18,869 bases of DNA from an uncultured Oscillospiraceae bacterium (GCA_900541565.1 UQKB01000029.1:1-18869); one strand, 5' to 3'; shown: positions 1 through 6,984, counted from the first letter of the stretch. Notes: generated by a model from the letters alone, not told the origin. Program-made: numbers and translations.

Positions 1-118
1 GGAATTATGGGAACTTGAGCTCAATTCCTGTTGCACTTAGTTTGACAATTCACTTTGCCCCTGTAACGTTGGCGAGGGCATGTTTTTTATTTTGTAAAAG
101 GGTATATGCTTATTGTAT

Positions 119-934
119 TCATTCACCCGCAGCATTATTCAAAACTTCTGAAGGATTGACTGTTTTTCCGTCGATTTTTATTTCAAGATGCAAATGCGGC
201 TCATCCTTTGATTCACCGGGAATTTCCGCTACCGTCCCTAAGACATCGCCTACACAAACATGCGCGCCTTCCGTTATATTTTCACCAGGCTTTACACCGC
301 AGTAATATGCCGTAAAGCCACTGTTATGCTCCACGGTTACCGTGGTGCCAAGCAGGCTGTCTTCCTTGATTTCCAGGACGGTGCCGTCGTCCATTGCGTT
401 GACCGTATCGCCAATAGACGCTGCGTAATCTGTTCCTCTATGCAAGCGCCAGTCTTTGAGCGTTTTGGAATAAACCGGCGTATCACCGCTGTAATCCTTT
501 GTAATTTCCTGTCCCACAGGGTAAATTTTGTTTTTTGCGGCCGTTGCCTGCTCGGTTGGCGCAGTTGTATCTTCTGTGGGCTGCGTACTTGATGTTGGGC
601 TTTCAGTAGGAGCCTGCTGCACTATGGCCGGCACGGTTGGGTCTGTAGTCTGCGGGACTGTTACGCCGCTAACATTGGCACCCGCCTGCTTTTCCGCCTG
701 CGTGGCTTGGGTTGTATATTCTACCAGAGGGTCTGGCTGCATGTAGTCTTCCACACTGCTGTAAGTAGTCCATGCTGCCGCTGCCATTGCCAGCAGGCAA
801 AAGGAAAGTGCAATATAAAATCCCTTACTATACTTTTTCTTTTTTTCATTTCTCCCTTTTGCCGTATATTTTTCCAGGTTTCCTTCATCATATTCTTCGG
901 TGTGGTCATCATTGAAATCGGGATTGTTGTTCAT
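119..934 (-). CDS. spoIIQ: SpoIIQ-like forespore membrane protein with LytM/M23 domain
   Basis: The 271-residue product has an acidic, Lys-rich cytoplasmic N-terminus, one membrane helix (about 39-57), a long Thr/Gln/Pro-rich linker (about 70-135) and a C-terminal LytM/M23 domain (about 138-265). The family member SpoIIQ sits in the forespore membrane and binds SpoIIIAH across the intermembrane space during engulfment. The zinc-binding set looks complete: His165 and Asp169 in HRGTD, and His249 in HLH. As known for the family, Bacillus subtilis SpoIIQ lacks a complete set while clostridial versions keep it. The ATG at 934 is chosen over one at 952 because AGGAGG (943-948) lies 8 nt upstream of it. 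A sigma-F-type promoter precedes the gene. Its architecture could also fit a generic M23 endopeptidase, but promoter and layout together favour SpoIIQ. Confidence 0.85.
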   Translation of the reverse strand: MNNNPDFNDDHTEEYDEGNLEKYTAKGRNEKKKKYSKGFYIALSFCLLAMAAAAWTTYSSVEDYMQPDPLVEYTTQATQAEKQAGANVSGVTVPQTTDPTVPAIVQQAPTESPTSSTQPTEDTTAPTEQATAAKNKIYPVGQEITKDYSGDTPVYSKTLKDWRLHRGTDYAASIGDTVNAMDDGTVLEIKEDSLLGTTVTVEHNSGFTAYYCGVKPGENITEGAHVCVGDVLGTVAEIPGESKDEPHLHLEIKIDGKTVNPSEVLNNAAGE

Positions 935-968
935 GGGATAAACCTCCTGCATTCAAACTTTGTAAAAA

Positions 969-998
969 TATTTTTGCCTTATTAGCAGAAAAATATAC
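969..998 (-). promoter_or_regulatory. Sigma-F-type promoter of spoIIQ
   Basis: Read on the minus strand, GTATA (994-998) is followed by exactly 15 nt and then GGCAAAAATA (969-978). These match the Bacillus sigma-F consensus GywTA-N15-GgnrAnAnTw at every defined position. The predicted transcript starts around 962 and runs into AGGAGG at 943-948. No comparable sigma-A pair is seen here. Forespore-specific expression is an inference from the motif. Confidence 0.75.
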
Positions 999-1021
999 AG
1001 TTTGGCACAGGAAATTTAAAT

Positions 1022-1060
1022 AAAAAAGGCTGTGCCTGTCTTACATGAAACCAGCACAGC
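1022..1060 (-). terminator. Rho-independent terminator after the 1167-1745 gene
   Basis: On the minus strand GCTGTGC (1054-1060) and GCACAGC (1029-1035) form a 7-bp stem with an 18-nt loop, followed by CTTTTTTA. It separates the upstream membrane-protein gene from the spoIIQ promoter. Confidence 0.75.
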
Positions 1061-1134
1061 GTCAAACAGATTTTGCATACGCTATCCATCTTTCCAGCAT
1101 TTAGACAAGTACAACCGTTTGCACGACATAAATG

Positions 1135-1158
1135 CGCGGAGCATTTTCATGCTCCGCG
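1135..1158 (-). other. Strong 10-bp hairpin with GAAA tetraloop in a 3' UTR
   Basis: Arms 1135-1144 and 1149-1158 are perfectly complementary (CGCGGAGCAT). On the minus-strand transcript the loop is GAAA, a stable GNRA tetraloop. It lies 9 nt past the stop codon of the 1167-1745 gene and about 75 nt before the U-tract terminator. There is no U-run on the minus side. The plus side has a T-run after 5 nt, so plus-strand termination is possible. Confidence 0.6.
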
Positions 1159-1166
1159 TCCACTTT

Positions 1167-1745
1167 TTATATGTCGTCTTTTGGGTGTTGCTGCGTATCC
1201 TTGTATTTTTCCATAAAAGCATCGTTATCTGTAATGCGATTGAATACGTCTTCCACATGGCTGTCCAAGGCCTCATCTTCGCTTTGCACTTTCTGCTCTT
1301 CTTCCGACTGCTCTTTCCTGCTTTTTTTAAGCATTCTTAAATGCCGGTCCATAATCAGTCCCGCGCAAACAGCCGCCGCAACCTGCAGGATAAAGAAGAT
1401 CAGTGTATTGAATACCTCGTTAATCCAGCCATTGATAATAGCAAGATTCAGCAAACAGATGCATATGTAATCTACAAAGAAAACCGCGACAATTTTTCCT
1501 GTAATTTCATACCCGAACAGTTCACAGCAGAAAAAGAAAATGGGGACCAGTAAAAAGAGATCCGGCTGTTGAAAAATAAGGGCCAGCAAAATCAATAAAA
1601 CCGATGTTACGGCAAGCCCACCAATACAAAAAGCTTTAAATTTCTGCGGAAATTTTTTCTTTACAAAAAAGGTTGCCGCAACCAAAACCACTGCTACGAG
1701 CATATAGATCCATTGTTCTGTAAATAATTTTGCGATCCCGTTCAT
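1167..1745 (-). CDS. Unknown membrane protein with about five helices and acidic C-terminal tail
   Basis: I do not recognise this 192-residue protein. Hydrophobic stretches at about 10-28, 37-60, 62-80, 83-103 and 109-130 suggest five membrane helices, with Lys-rich loops after the first. The last 55 residues are hydrophilic and rich in Glu, Lys and Asp, so likely cytoplasmic. The ATG start is supported by AAAGGAAG about 7 nt upstream. It has its own extended -10 promoter and a terminator, so it is probably monocistronic. No catalytic or metal-binding motif is evident. The overlapping frames on both strands are shorter and lack ribosome binding sites. Confidence 0.8.
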   Translation of the reverse strand: MNGIAKLFTEQWIYMLVAVVLVAATFFVKKKFPQKFKAFCIGGLAVTSVLLILLALIFQQPDLFLLVPIFFFCCELFGYEITGKIVAVFFVDYICICLLNLAIINGWINEVFNTLIFFILQVAAAVCAGLIMDRHLRMLKKSRKEQSEEEQKVQSEDEALDSHVEDVFNRITDNDAFMEKYKDTQQHPKDDI

Positions 1746-1774
1746 TTTTTACTTCCTTTCGTCTAATCGCATAT

Positions 1775-1783
1775 ATTATAGCA
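1775..1783 (-). promoter_or_regulatory. Extended -10 promoter of the 1167-1745 gene
   Basis: On the minus strand TGC precedes a consensus TATAAT (1775-1780), forming an extended -10 element about 30 nt upstream of the ATG. No good -35 hexamer is found at 16-18 nt spacing, which fits extended -10 promoters. Confidence 0.55.
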
Positions 1784-1863
1784 TAGGTCGTCATAAAGGG
1801 GAAGCAATTTTTATGATTTGTTCAATCATGCAAAAGACTTTGCCGAGCCTGTAAAAAAATCTT

Positions 1864-3750
1864 TTACATAAGCGCACAGACGAGGTCACAGTAAGCAACC
1901 GGATCCTCTATTGGAAGGCCTGCAATCAAAAGCGCCTGGTTATAAAGCAACTGCACGTAATTACGGGCCTTTTCCTGATCAGTTTTGTATGCGTCTTTCA
2001 GGGCTGCAAAGGCCTTATGGGAAGCGTTGAGTTCCAGCACCTTTGTTGCCTTCGGCTTCATTTCATCGCCCGGCATAGACGCAAAATACTTTTCTGTTTC
2101 TATCGTAACCGGCCCTTCTGCAGTCATGCAAACCGGGTGGCTTTTTAATTTATCCGAAATAACAGCTTTTGCAATTTTTTCGCCCAGCGTCTCCTTGACA
2201 AAGTCCAGCAACTCTTTGTTTTCTTCCTGCTGCTTTTCTGTTTCTTTCTTTTCTTCTTCGCTTTGCAGCTGCGCGTCATCCGCTGTTACAGATTTAAAGG
2301 GTTTTTCTTCAAATTGCACCAGCGCCTGCACGGCAAACTCGTCTACATCCTCGGGCAGATACAGAATTTCGTATCCCTTATCCCTGCAAAGCTCTGTTTG
2401 CGGAAGCAACGCAATCTGCTGGATGCTTTCGCCGCAGGCATAATAAATAAACTTTTGGTCCTCTTTCATCCTGGAAACATAATCCTTAAGCGTCGTATAG
2501 CCATCTGTAGCAGAGCTGTGGAAAATCAGAAGATCCTGCAAGACTTCTTTATGCATGCCAAAGTCGCTGACAACGCCGTATTTAATGTGCCTTCCAAAAT
2601 TTTTCCAAAAGCTTTGATATTTTTCAAAGTCATTTTCGAGCAGTTTTAAAAGTTCTGCTTTAATTTTCTTTTCTATATTCTTTGCAATCACTGAAAGCTG
2701 CCTGTCATGCTGCAAAAGCTCCCTGGAAATGTTCAGGGACAGATCCGGGGAATCCACAACGCCTTTGACAAAGGCAAAATAGTCGGGCAAAAGCTGCGCG
2801 CATTTGTCCATGATCAATACACCGCTGGAATATAATTGCAGGCCTTTTTCAAATTCTTTTGTATAGTAACCATACGGTAGCACGGACGGTATAAAAAGCA
2901 TGGCCTTGTACGATACCAGTCCCTCTGCGCTAATGCGTATAGTAGAAAGCGGCGGCTGTCTGTCCATAAAATGCTCTGTATAATAGTCTGCGCAAGCCTG
3001 GTCGGATACCTCTTTTTTACTGCGCTGCCAGATTGGCACCATGCTGTTGACAGTTTGCCGCTGCACAACGGTTTCATACTTGGGTTCTTCCCCCTCTTTA
3101 GCCATATTTTGCGACGTTTCCACGTCCATAATGATAGGGTAGCGGATATAGTCGGAATATGTTTTTACCAGATCACGCAGGCGGTAATTTTCCAGATATT
3201 CACTGTAATGCTCGTCCTCCGTGTCTTCTTTAATATGCATAATAACGTCGGTTCCCGGTGTATCCTTCTGGCACTCTTCAACCGTATAGCCGTCTGCTCC
3301 GTTTGAGCTCCAGCAGTAAGCCGTGTCGCTGTCATACCGTCTTGTTTGAACCGTCACATTGTCAGACACCATAAAAGCGGAATAAAACCCCACGCCAAAC
3401 TGGCCAATAATATCGGCCTTGTCTTTTTCGTCTAAATCGTTTTTAAATTGGAAGGATCCGCTTTTTGCGATCGTGCCCAGGTTTTCCTCCAGCTCCTTAT
3501 CGGTCATACCAATCCCGTTGTCAGACACCTGCAACGTGCGCTTTTCCTTGTCCACCATAATCTCAATTGCAAGATTTTCAGCATATTTTCTTGCATTTTC
3601 ATCGGTAAGTGATACAAAATGCAATTTGTCCAAAGCGTCGCTTGCATTTGAAATAATTTCGCGCAGAAAAATTTCTTTATGCGTGTAAATCGAATGGATC
3701 ATAAGGTCAAGCAGCCTTTTTGATTCTGCCTTAAAGCTTTTCTTTCTCAT
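1864..3750 (-). CDS. htpG: Hsp90-family molecular chaperone HtpG
   Basis: The 628-residue protein is a full-length bacterial Hsp90, a cytosolic ATP-dependent homodimeric chaperone. The N-terminal GHKL ATPase motifs are in order: IISNASDAL (32-40) with the ATP-site Asn, DNGIGM (77-82) and GQFGVGFYS (116-124). A middle domain with SRELLQ follows, then an acidic Glu/Lys-rich stretch and the dimerisation domain. Length is typical. AAAGGGA lies upstream of the ATG at 3750. A consensus sigma-A promoter lies 89 nt upstream and its leader contains a GC-rich hairpin. No CIRCE element (TTAGCACTC inverted repeat) is present, so HrcA control is not indicated. Confidence 0.97.
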   Translation of the reverse strand: MRKKSFKAESKRLLDLMIHSIYTHKEIFLREIISNASDALDKLHFVSLTDENARKYAENLAIEIMVDKEKRTLQVSDNGIGMTDKELEENLGTIAKSGSFQFKNDLDEKDKADIIGQFGVGFYSAFMVSDNVTVQTRRYDSDTAYCWSSNGADGYTVEECQKDTPGTDVIMHIKEDTEDEHYSEYLENYRLRDLVKTYSDYIRYPIIMDVETSQNMAKEGEEPKYETVVQRQTVNSMVPIWQRSKKEVSDQACADYYTEHFMDRQPPLSTIRISAEGLVSYKAMLFIPSVLPYGYYTKEFEKGLQLYSSGVLIMDKCAQLLPDYFAFVKGVVDSPDLSLNISRELLQHDRQLSVIAKNIEKKIKAELLKLLENDFEKYQSFWKNFGRHIKYGVVSDFGMHKEVLQDLLIFHSSATDGYTTLKDYVSRMKEDQKFIYYACGESIQQIALLPQTELCRDKGYEILYLPEDVDEFAVQALVQFEEKPFKSVTADDAQLQSEEEKKETEKQQEENKELLDFVKETLGEKIAKAVISDKLKSHPVCMTAEGPVTIETEKYFASMPGDEMKPKATKVLELNASHKAFAALKDAYKTDQEKARNYVQLLYNQALLIAGLPIEDPVAYCDLVCALM

Positions 3751-3804
3751 ATGTGATCGTCCCTTTCCTTTATAAAGCGTCTTTTAAAACAACAACGTGG
3801 AAAA

Positions 3805-3824
3805 CCGCCCGTTGATGCGGGCGG
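3805..3824 (-). terminator. Terminator-like hairpin in the htpG leader, also 3' of cobB
   Basis: Arms 3805-3811 (CCGCCCG) and 3818-3824 (CGGGCGG) pair perfectly around a 6-nt loop. On the minus strand the hairpin is followed by TTTTCC. It lies downstream of both the sirtuin stop codon and the htpG promoter, so it can act as the cobB terminator and as a leader structure or attenuator for htpG. The short U-run makes it a weak intrinsic terminator. Confidence 0.6.
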
Positions 3825-3838
3825 AATTTCTATTACAA

Positions 3839-3867
3839 AGTATAGCTATTTTTACTTTTTCTGTCAA
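3839..3867 (-). promoter_or_regulatory. Sigma-A promoter of htpG
   Basis: On the minus strand TTGACA (3862-3867), a 17-nt spacer and TATACT (3839-3844) form a near-consensus housekeeping promoter in the cobB-htpG gap. Predicted start is near 3832, giving a leader of about 80 nt. Confidence 0.8.
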
Positions 3868-3895
3868 TTGCCGTCTTTGGTTGTTCACATACCGT

Positions 3896-4621
3896 TTACA
3901 ATATAAGCTGTCCAAGCACCTGCCCTACTTTTTCATGGATCACCAGATCCGCGCTGGCATCCATTGCCGTCTGGTCCCGGTTGATCAGCACCAAATGCCG
4001 GCCGCCAAAATAACGAACCATGCCGGCAGCCGGGTAGACCGTAAGGCTTGTCCCGGCAATGATCAGGCAGTCGGCCCGTGCAATGGCTGAAACCGCGTTT
4101 TGTACCGTCTGCTCATCGAGCCCTTCTTCATACAGTACAACGTCCGGCTTTATAACGCCGCCGCATTGATCACATTTTGGAACTTTTGCAGATTCCAAAA
4201 TATATTGCGCGGTAAATGCCTTTTTGCACTGCATACAATAATTCCTGTAAATACTCCCATGCAGCTCATACACGGTTTTTGATCCGCCACGCTGATGCAG
4301 GCCGTCTATATTTTGTGTGACCACCGCAAGCAGCCTGCCTGCTTTTTCCATTTCTGCAAGCTTTCTATGCGCCGCATTGGGCTTTGCCTGCAGGCAAAGC
4401 ATTTTATCTTTGTAAAAGCGAAAAAAGGCTTCCGTATGCTGCATAAAATAGGTATGGCTTAAAATAGTTTCCGGCGGGACTTTATATTTTTGGTGATACA
4501 AGCCGTCTGTACTGCGAAAATCGGGGATTCCTGATTCTGTACTGACGCCGGCGCCTCCAAAAAACACGATACTTCGGCTTTGGTCTATGATCCCCTGCAG
4601 CTTTTTCAGCATATTTTCCAT
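3896..4621 (-). CDS. cobB: NAD-dependent protein deacylase, sirtuin family (CobB/SIR2)
   Basis: The 241-residue sirtuin removes acyl groups from lysines using NAD+. Motifs are complete: the NAD-binding GAGVSTESGIPDFRS (23-37), TQNIDGLH (102-109), the catalytic His121 in HGS, and a structural zinc site of Cys129, Cys132, Cys150 and Cys153. The late GTSLTVYPAAG completes the Rossmann site. The ATG at 4621 has AAGGAGGG upstream. The gene starts 30 nt after the HAD phosphatase stop with no terminator between, so the two are likely cotranscribed. Substrates cannot be deduced. Confidence 0.95.
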   Translation of the reverse strand: MENMLKKLQGIIDQSRSIVFFGGAGVSTESGIPDFRSTDGLYHQKYKVPPETILSHTYFMQHTEAFFRFYKDKMLCLQAKPNAAHRKLAEMEKAGRLLAVVTQNIDGLHQRGGSKTVYELHGSIYRNYCMQCKKAFTAQYILESAKVPKCDQCGGVIKPDVVLYEEGLDEQTVQNAVSAIARADCLIIAGTSLTVYPAAGMVRYFGGRHLVLINRDQTAMDASADLVIHEKVGQVLGQLIL

Positions 4622-4651
4622 GCTAGTGCTCCCTCCTTCTTTCTTTACTCT

Positions 4652-5482
4652 TTACAAAGATAGGATATATTTTTCCAATGCATATGCTACTGCGTTTTGA
4701 TCGTTGGTCGGCAAAATTTCCGCAGCGGCCTGTTTTGCTTTGGAAGATGCATTTGCCACTGCAAGCGGAATACCCGCATAGGCAAGCATGGACAAATCGT
4801 TGCCACTGTCGCCAATTGCAAGCACCTCTTGCCTTTTTACGCCAAGCAGCTGAGATAAGCTTTGCAGTGCCCGACCCTTTGTCGCCGTTTTGCTGTTGAT
4901 TTCCACATTGGTTTCCATCGATCCGGTAATTTCTACGGTATTTCCAAACACCTGTACGTCGTTTAAAAACTGCCGCCTGTGATCCAAATTGCCAAAAAAT
5001 ATATTGATTTTTTCCACCGGCGCCATATGCCGATCAAAAAAAGCCTGCAGATCCTGCACGCCTGTGCGGGTGCTTTGTACCAACTCCTTTAGCCGGGGCG
5101 TTACACCGTAAGCGGTTAAATCTTTCAGCTTGTGCTGCTCAACAAAAACATTTCCGTCCATATAAAGCTCGCACATGCACCGATACCGCGACGCAAAAGA
5201 AATGGCTTGCCCGGCTGTTTTTCTGTCCAGACAATCTGAAAAAAGCAACTTTTGATCTTCCATACGCAAAACCTTTGCCCCATTGGCCATAATGCAGTAA
5301 CGCACCTGCGGAAGATCTATCAGCGCCCGCGGCATTTCCGCATTGGTTCTTCCTGTACATGGGATCACAAGCACACCCTTTTTTGCCGCCTGTATAATCG
5401 CATGCTTATTCTGCTTTGAAAGCTTTGCGCGATTGTCAAGCGTAGTTCCGTCAAGATCAAGCGCCGCTATTTTAACCGGCAT
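4652..5482 (-). CDS. Cof-type HAD-superfamily phosphatase
   Basis: The 276-residue protein belongs to the HAD IIB (Cof) group of cytosolic sugar-phosphate or cofactor phosphatases. The nucleophile and acid/base Asp9 and Asp11 lie in ALDLDGTTLD. Motif II is in IPCTGRT, the motif III Lys in KTATKG, and the metal-binding motif IV in GDSGNDL. The middle of the protein is the mobile C2-type cap. An AGGGCGGAG-like ribosome binding site precedes the ATG at 5482. It is first in an operon with the sirtuin, led by a strong sigma-A promoter. The exact substrate is not readable from sequence. Confidence 0.93.
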   Translation of the reverse strand: MPVKIAALDLDGTTLDNRAKLSKQNKHAIIQAAKKGVLVIPCTGRTNAEMPRALIDLPQVRYCIMANGAKVLRMEDQKLLFSDCLDRKTAGQAISFASRYRCMCELYMDGNVFVEQHKLKDLTAYGVTPRLKELVQSTRTGVQDLQAFFDRHMAPVEKINIFFGNLDHRRQFLNDVQVFGNTVEITGSMETNVEINSKTATKGRALQSLSQLLGVKRQEVLAIGDSGNDLSMLAYAGIPLAVANASSKAKQAAAEILPTNDQNAVAYALEKYILSL

Positions 5483-5521
5483 ACATACTCCGCCCTTTCT
5501 GTTTGCCGTAATTTCTTAAAA

Positions 5522-5551
5522 ATTATAATGTATACGGAAAGCGCTTGTCAA
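5522..5551 (-). promoter_or_regulatory. Sigma-A promoter of the HAD phosphatase-cobB operon, with cre-like core
   Basis: On the minus strand TTGACA (5546-5551), an 18-nt spacer and TATAAT (5522-5527) are both consensus hexamers. The spacer begins with AGCGCTTTCC, so AAGCGCTTTC matches one half and the centre of the CcpA cre consensus, but the other arm is poor. Catabolite control is therefore only a possibility. Confidence 0.8.
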
Positions 5552-5594
5552 TGGATCCCTTTTCCTTGTGTTTCTTTTCTTAATAAAACAAACC

Positions 5595-5623
5595 TTGCTT
5601 TTCTTTTCTGTTTATTATATAAT
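5595..5623 (+). promoter_or_regulatory. Probable sigma-A promoter for tRNA-Leu
   Basis: TTGCTT (5595-5600), 17 nt and consensus TATAAT (5618-5623) point to the right. The next gene on that strand is tRNA-Leu at 5753, giving a leader of about 120 nt. A TATATA stretch just before the tRNA lacks a convincing -35. Confidence 0.55.
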
Positions 5624-5752
5624 ATACAAACAATTGCAACATAAAAAATGCAAAACCGCAGGCAGAAAAAACGCCGGACAATCGCTTTCTCTTTTTGCAT
5701 ACGTTCAACCAATTTGCGGATTACCTTTTGTCTGGCGTTTATATAAAAATAT

Positions 5753-5837
5753 GCACCTGTGGTGGAATTGGCAGACACGATAGATTTAGGTTCTATTGCC
5801 GAAAGGTGTGCAGGTTCAAGTCCTGTCAGGTGCACCA
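5753..5837 (+). tRNA. tRNA-Leu(TAG) with encoded CCA
   Basis: Acceptor arms GCACCTG and CAGGTGC close the gene. The anticodon loop TTTAGGT, with stem ATAGA/TCTAT, gives anticodon TAG, reading CUN leucine codons. A class II variable arm is present, and the T-arm contains GGTTCAAGTCC. Discriminator A and CCA are encoded. Repeat copy A begins at the next base. Confidence 0.95.
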
Positions 5838-5838
5838 C

Positions 5839-5875
5839 GCCGGAGCAAAGTTCGCTTTGCTCCGGCTTATTTTTT
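5839..5875 (+). terminator. tRNA-Leu terminator with TTCG tetraloop
   Basis: A perfect 12-bp stem (arms 5839-5850 and 5855-5866) closes a TTCG loop and is followed by TTATTTTTT. It starts 2 nt after the tRNA CCA. Confidence 0.9.
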
Positions 5876-5894
5876 GCCGAAGGCAAAAAATAAG
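5866..5894 (+). other. Second hairpin sequestering the terminator T-tract
   Basis: CTTATTTTTTGCC (5866-5878) pairs perfectly with 5882-5894 around a GAA loop. The T-tract of the preceding terminator is the left arm of this hairpin. The same arrangement recurs in copy B. Confidence 0.7.
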
Positions 5895-6179
5895 CCATCT
5901 GCCCGCTCCCTTGTCTGCCCTCTTGCGGTATCCGGCTCTGGTTGCGGCGGATAAACCGCCTTGCCAATCGCCGACCGCTGCGCCAACAAATCCTCGCTGT
6001 ATCCCGCACCGCGGGCACTCGGATATGTCGCCCCTTTCCGCAAAACGTCACGCTGCACCTTTGCTGCTCGCTTGTAAACGCGTTCGCAATGCTTCGGCTT
6101 GCTATCAACTTTTTGCGGGTTCCATGTCCATATTCAAATTTTACGTTGGCTTCTCTTTTGCTACCTGTTGACAATCTAA

Positions 6180-6197
6180 AGCAAAGTTCGCTTTGCT
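6180..6197. repeat. Palindromic hairpin repeating the core of the tRNA-Leu terminator
   Basis: The 18-nt palindrome AGCAAAGTTCGCTTTGCT here is identical to 5844-5861, so copy A is bracketed by the same hairpin core. It is not followed by a clear T-tract. Confidence 0.7.
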
Positions 6198-6230
6198 TAC
6201 CTGCTTTGTATCGACATTCTATACCAAGGA

Positions 6231-6262
6231 ACCAATTTTGATTCTGATGCATAAACTATAAT
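6231..6262 (+). promoter_or_regulatory. Sigma-K-like promoter (overlapping a TATAAT) of the Cys-rich operon
   Basis: ACC (6231-6233), 16 nt and GCATAAACTA (CATA at 6250-6253, TA at 6257-6258) match the sigma-K pattern mACm-N16-gCATAnnnTA. The same bases include TATAAT at 6257-6262, but no good sigma-A -35 lies 16-18 nt upstream. Mother-cell expression late in sporulation is an inference. Confidence 0.5.
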
Positions 6263-6289
6263 AGTCTGAATGGAGAGGAGGATATATTT

Positions 6290-6643
6290 TTGGCAGAATG
6301 TACAAACTGTGCAAACGCACTGAATACACCAATAGATACGGAGGATGGAAGCTGTCCGGTAACCGGATATCAAAAAGCATCCGTCTGCGTCCCGGTAATC
6401 GTATCACCATTTGCCCATACGGGCCCGACAGTTACAAAATGCTGCGGCGATCCCATTATTGTTTCCGGTGAAAAACCTTGCCCCGGAAAAAAGAATGGCG
6501 CCTGCGCATTTACAATCAGCCAGACGATATGTGTAGAAGTTCCGGTTAACTTTGGCGCTACGGCTACAGTTGGCGACACGTATGTTGATTGTCTGAATGC
6601 ATCTACAGATGATATCTGTACGAATTGTAAAGAAGGGGATTAA
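6290..6643 (+). CDS. Small cysteine-rich protein, paralogue 1 (possible spore-surface protein)
   Basis: This 117-residue protein has 12 cysteines and no signal peptide or membrane helix. It starts at TTG, supported by AGGAGG (6276-6281) 8 nt upstream. No in-frame ATG fits. The core runs from a CxxTGYQ motif, through a V-rich segment and CCGxP, to a Thr-Ile-Ser/Thr-Gln strand and VPV, and ends in a single Cys. The next gene shares the same order, so they are tandem paralogues. The Cys pairs and beta-rich composition would suit a crosslinked coat or exosporium layer. That role rests on composition and the sigma-K-like promoter only, as I do not recognise a named family. Confidence 0.8.
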   Translation: MAECTNCANALNTPIDTEDGSCPVTGYQKASVCVPVIVSPFAHTGPTVTKCCGDPIIVSGEKPCPGKKNGACAFTISQTICVEVPVNFGATATVGDTYVDCLNASTDDICTNCKEGD

Positions 6644-6645
6644 AA

Positions 6646-6984
6646 ATGGGACCAAATACAACGTATGAAGCACAACAGGAGTTTGTAAAAACTGCGTGCA
6701 ACTGTCCGGAAGACGCCTGTGTGAAGACCGGATATCAATATGCGGATATCAGCGTGCCGATGGAGCTTAAGCCAAGTGCAACACTTGGCGATATCATCAT
6801 GGAGTGTTGTGGAGAACCGGATGTTGATTGCCGGGAAAGCAAATGCGGGGACAGCTGTGAAATTACTATCACGCAAAAGGTTAGCATCAAAATACCGGTG
6901 CATTATCAGGTGTCCGCCTGTGTGGGTAATAGCACCATAAACTGTATTTGCGACGCATCCTGTTGCCAAAAAAAGCAATTGTAA
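6646..6984 (+). CDS. Small cysteine-rich protein, paralogue 2
   Basis: This 112-residue protein has 13 cysteines. It aligns with its upstream neighbour across CxKTGYQ, a VPM strand, MECCGEP, an ITITQKVSIKIPV strand and a terminal NC. It also has a distinct CxCDASCC tail. It starts 2 nt after the neighbour's stop, with AAGGGG upstream of ATG, so the pair is translated from one mRNA. The isolated CC pair and TGYQ motif are conserved between the paralogues, and several other cysteines are not. Function is unknown, and any spore-coat role is inferred from the shared promoter. Confidence 0.82.
   Translation: MGPNTTYEAQQEFVKTACNCPEDACVKTGYQYADISVPMELKPSATLGDIIMECCGEPDVDCRESKCGDSCEITITQKVSIKIPVHYQVSACVGNSTINCICDASCCQKKQL

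Larger units (their letters stand above)
5838..6172 (+). repeat. tRNA-anchored noncoding repeat, copy A
   Basis: About 335 bp starting at the base after the CCA of tRNA-Leu. It is highly similar to 11096-11430, which starts after the CCA of tRNA-Arg. Shared blocks include the tandem hairpins at the left end, a GGCGGATAAACCGCC hairpin region, GTATCCCGCACCGCGGGC, and CTTTTTGCGGGTTC near the right end. Copies differ by scattered substitutions and by at least one single-base indel (AATCCTCGCTG against AATCCTTCTG). That breaks the antisense reading frame, so it is unlikely to encode protein. The last block (6148-6165) is shared with an orphan copy near 7151. Confidence 0.8.

Noticed and set aside
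1..118. Additional gene downstream of spoIIQ, such as spoIIID
   Set aside because: Only short frames with stops; no ribosome binding site or recognisable protein. The window may simply end before it.
3751..3895. CIRCE/HrcA operator upstream of htpG
   Set aside because: No TTAGCACTC-N9-GAGTGCTAA or close variant is present.
5568..6252. Minus-strand 234-residue open frame
   Set aside because: It runs antisense through tRNA-Leu and the repeat. The peptide over the tRNA is a typical antisense-tRNA reading, and the frame is not conserved in copy B.
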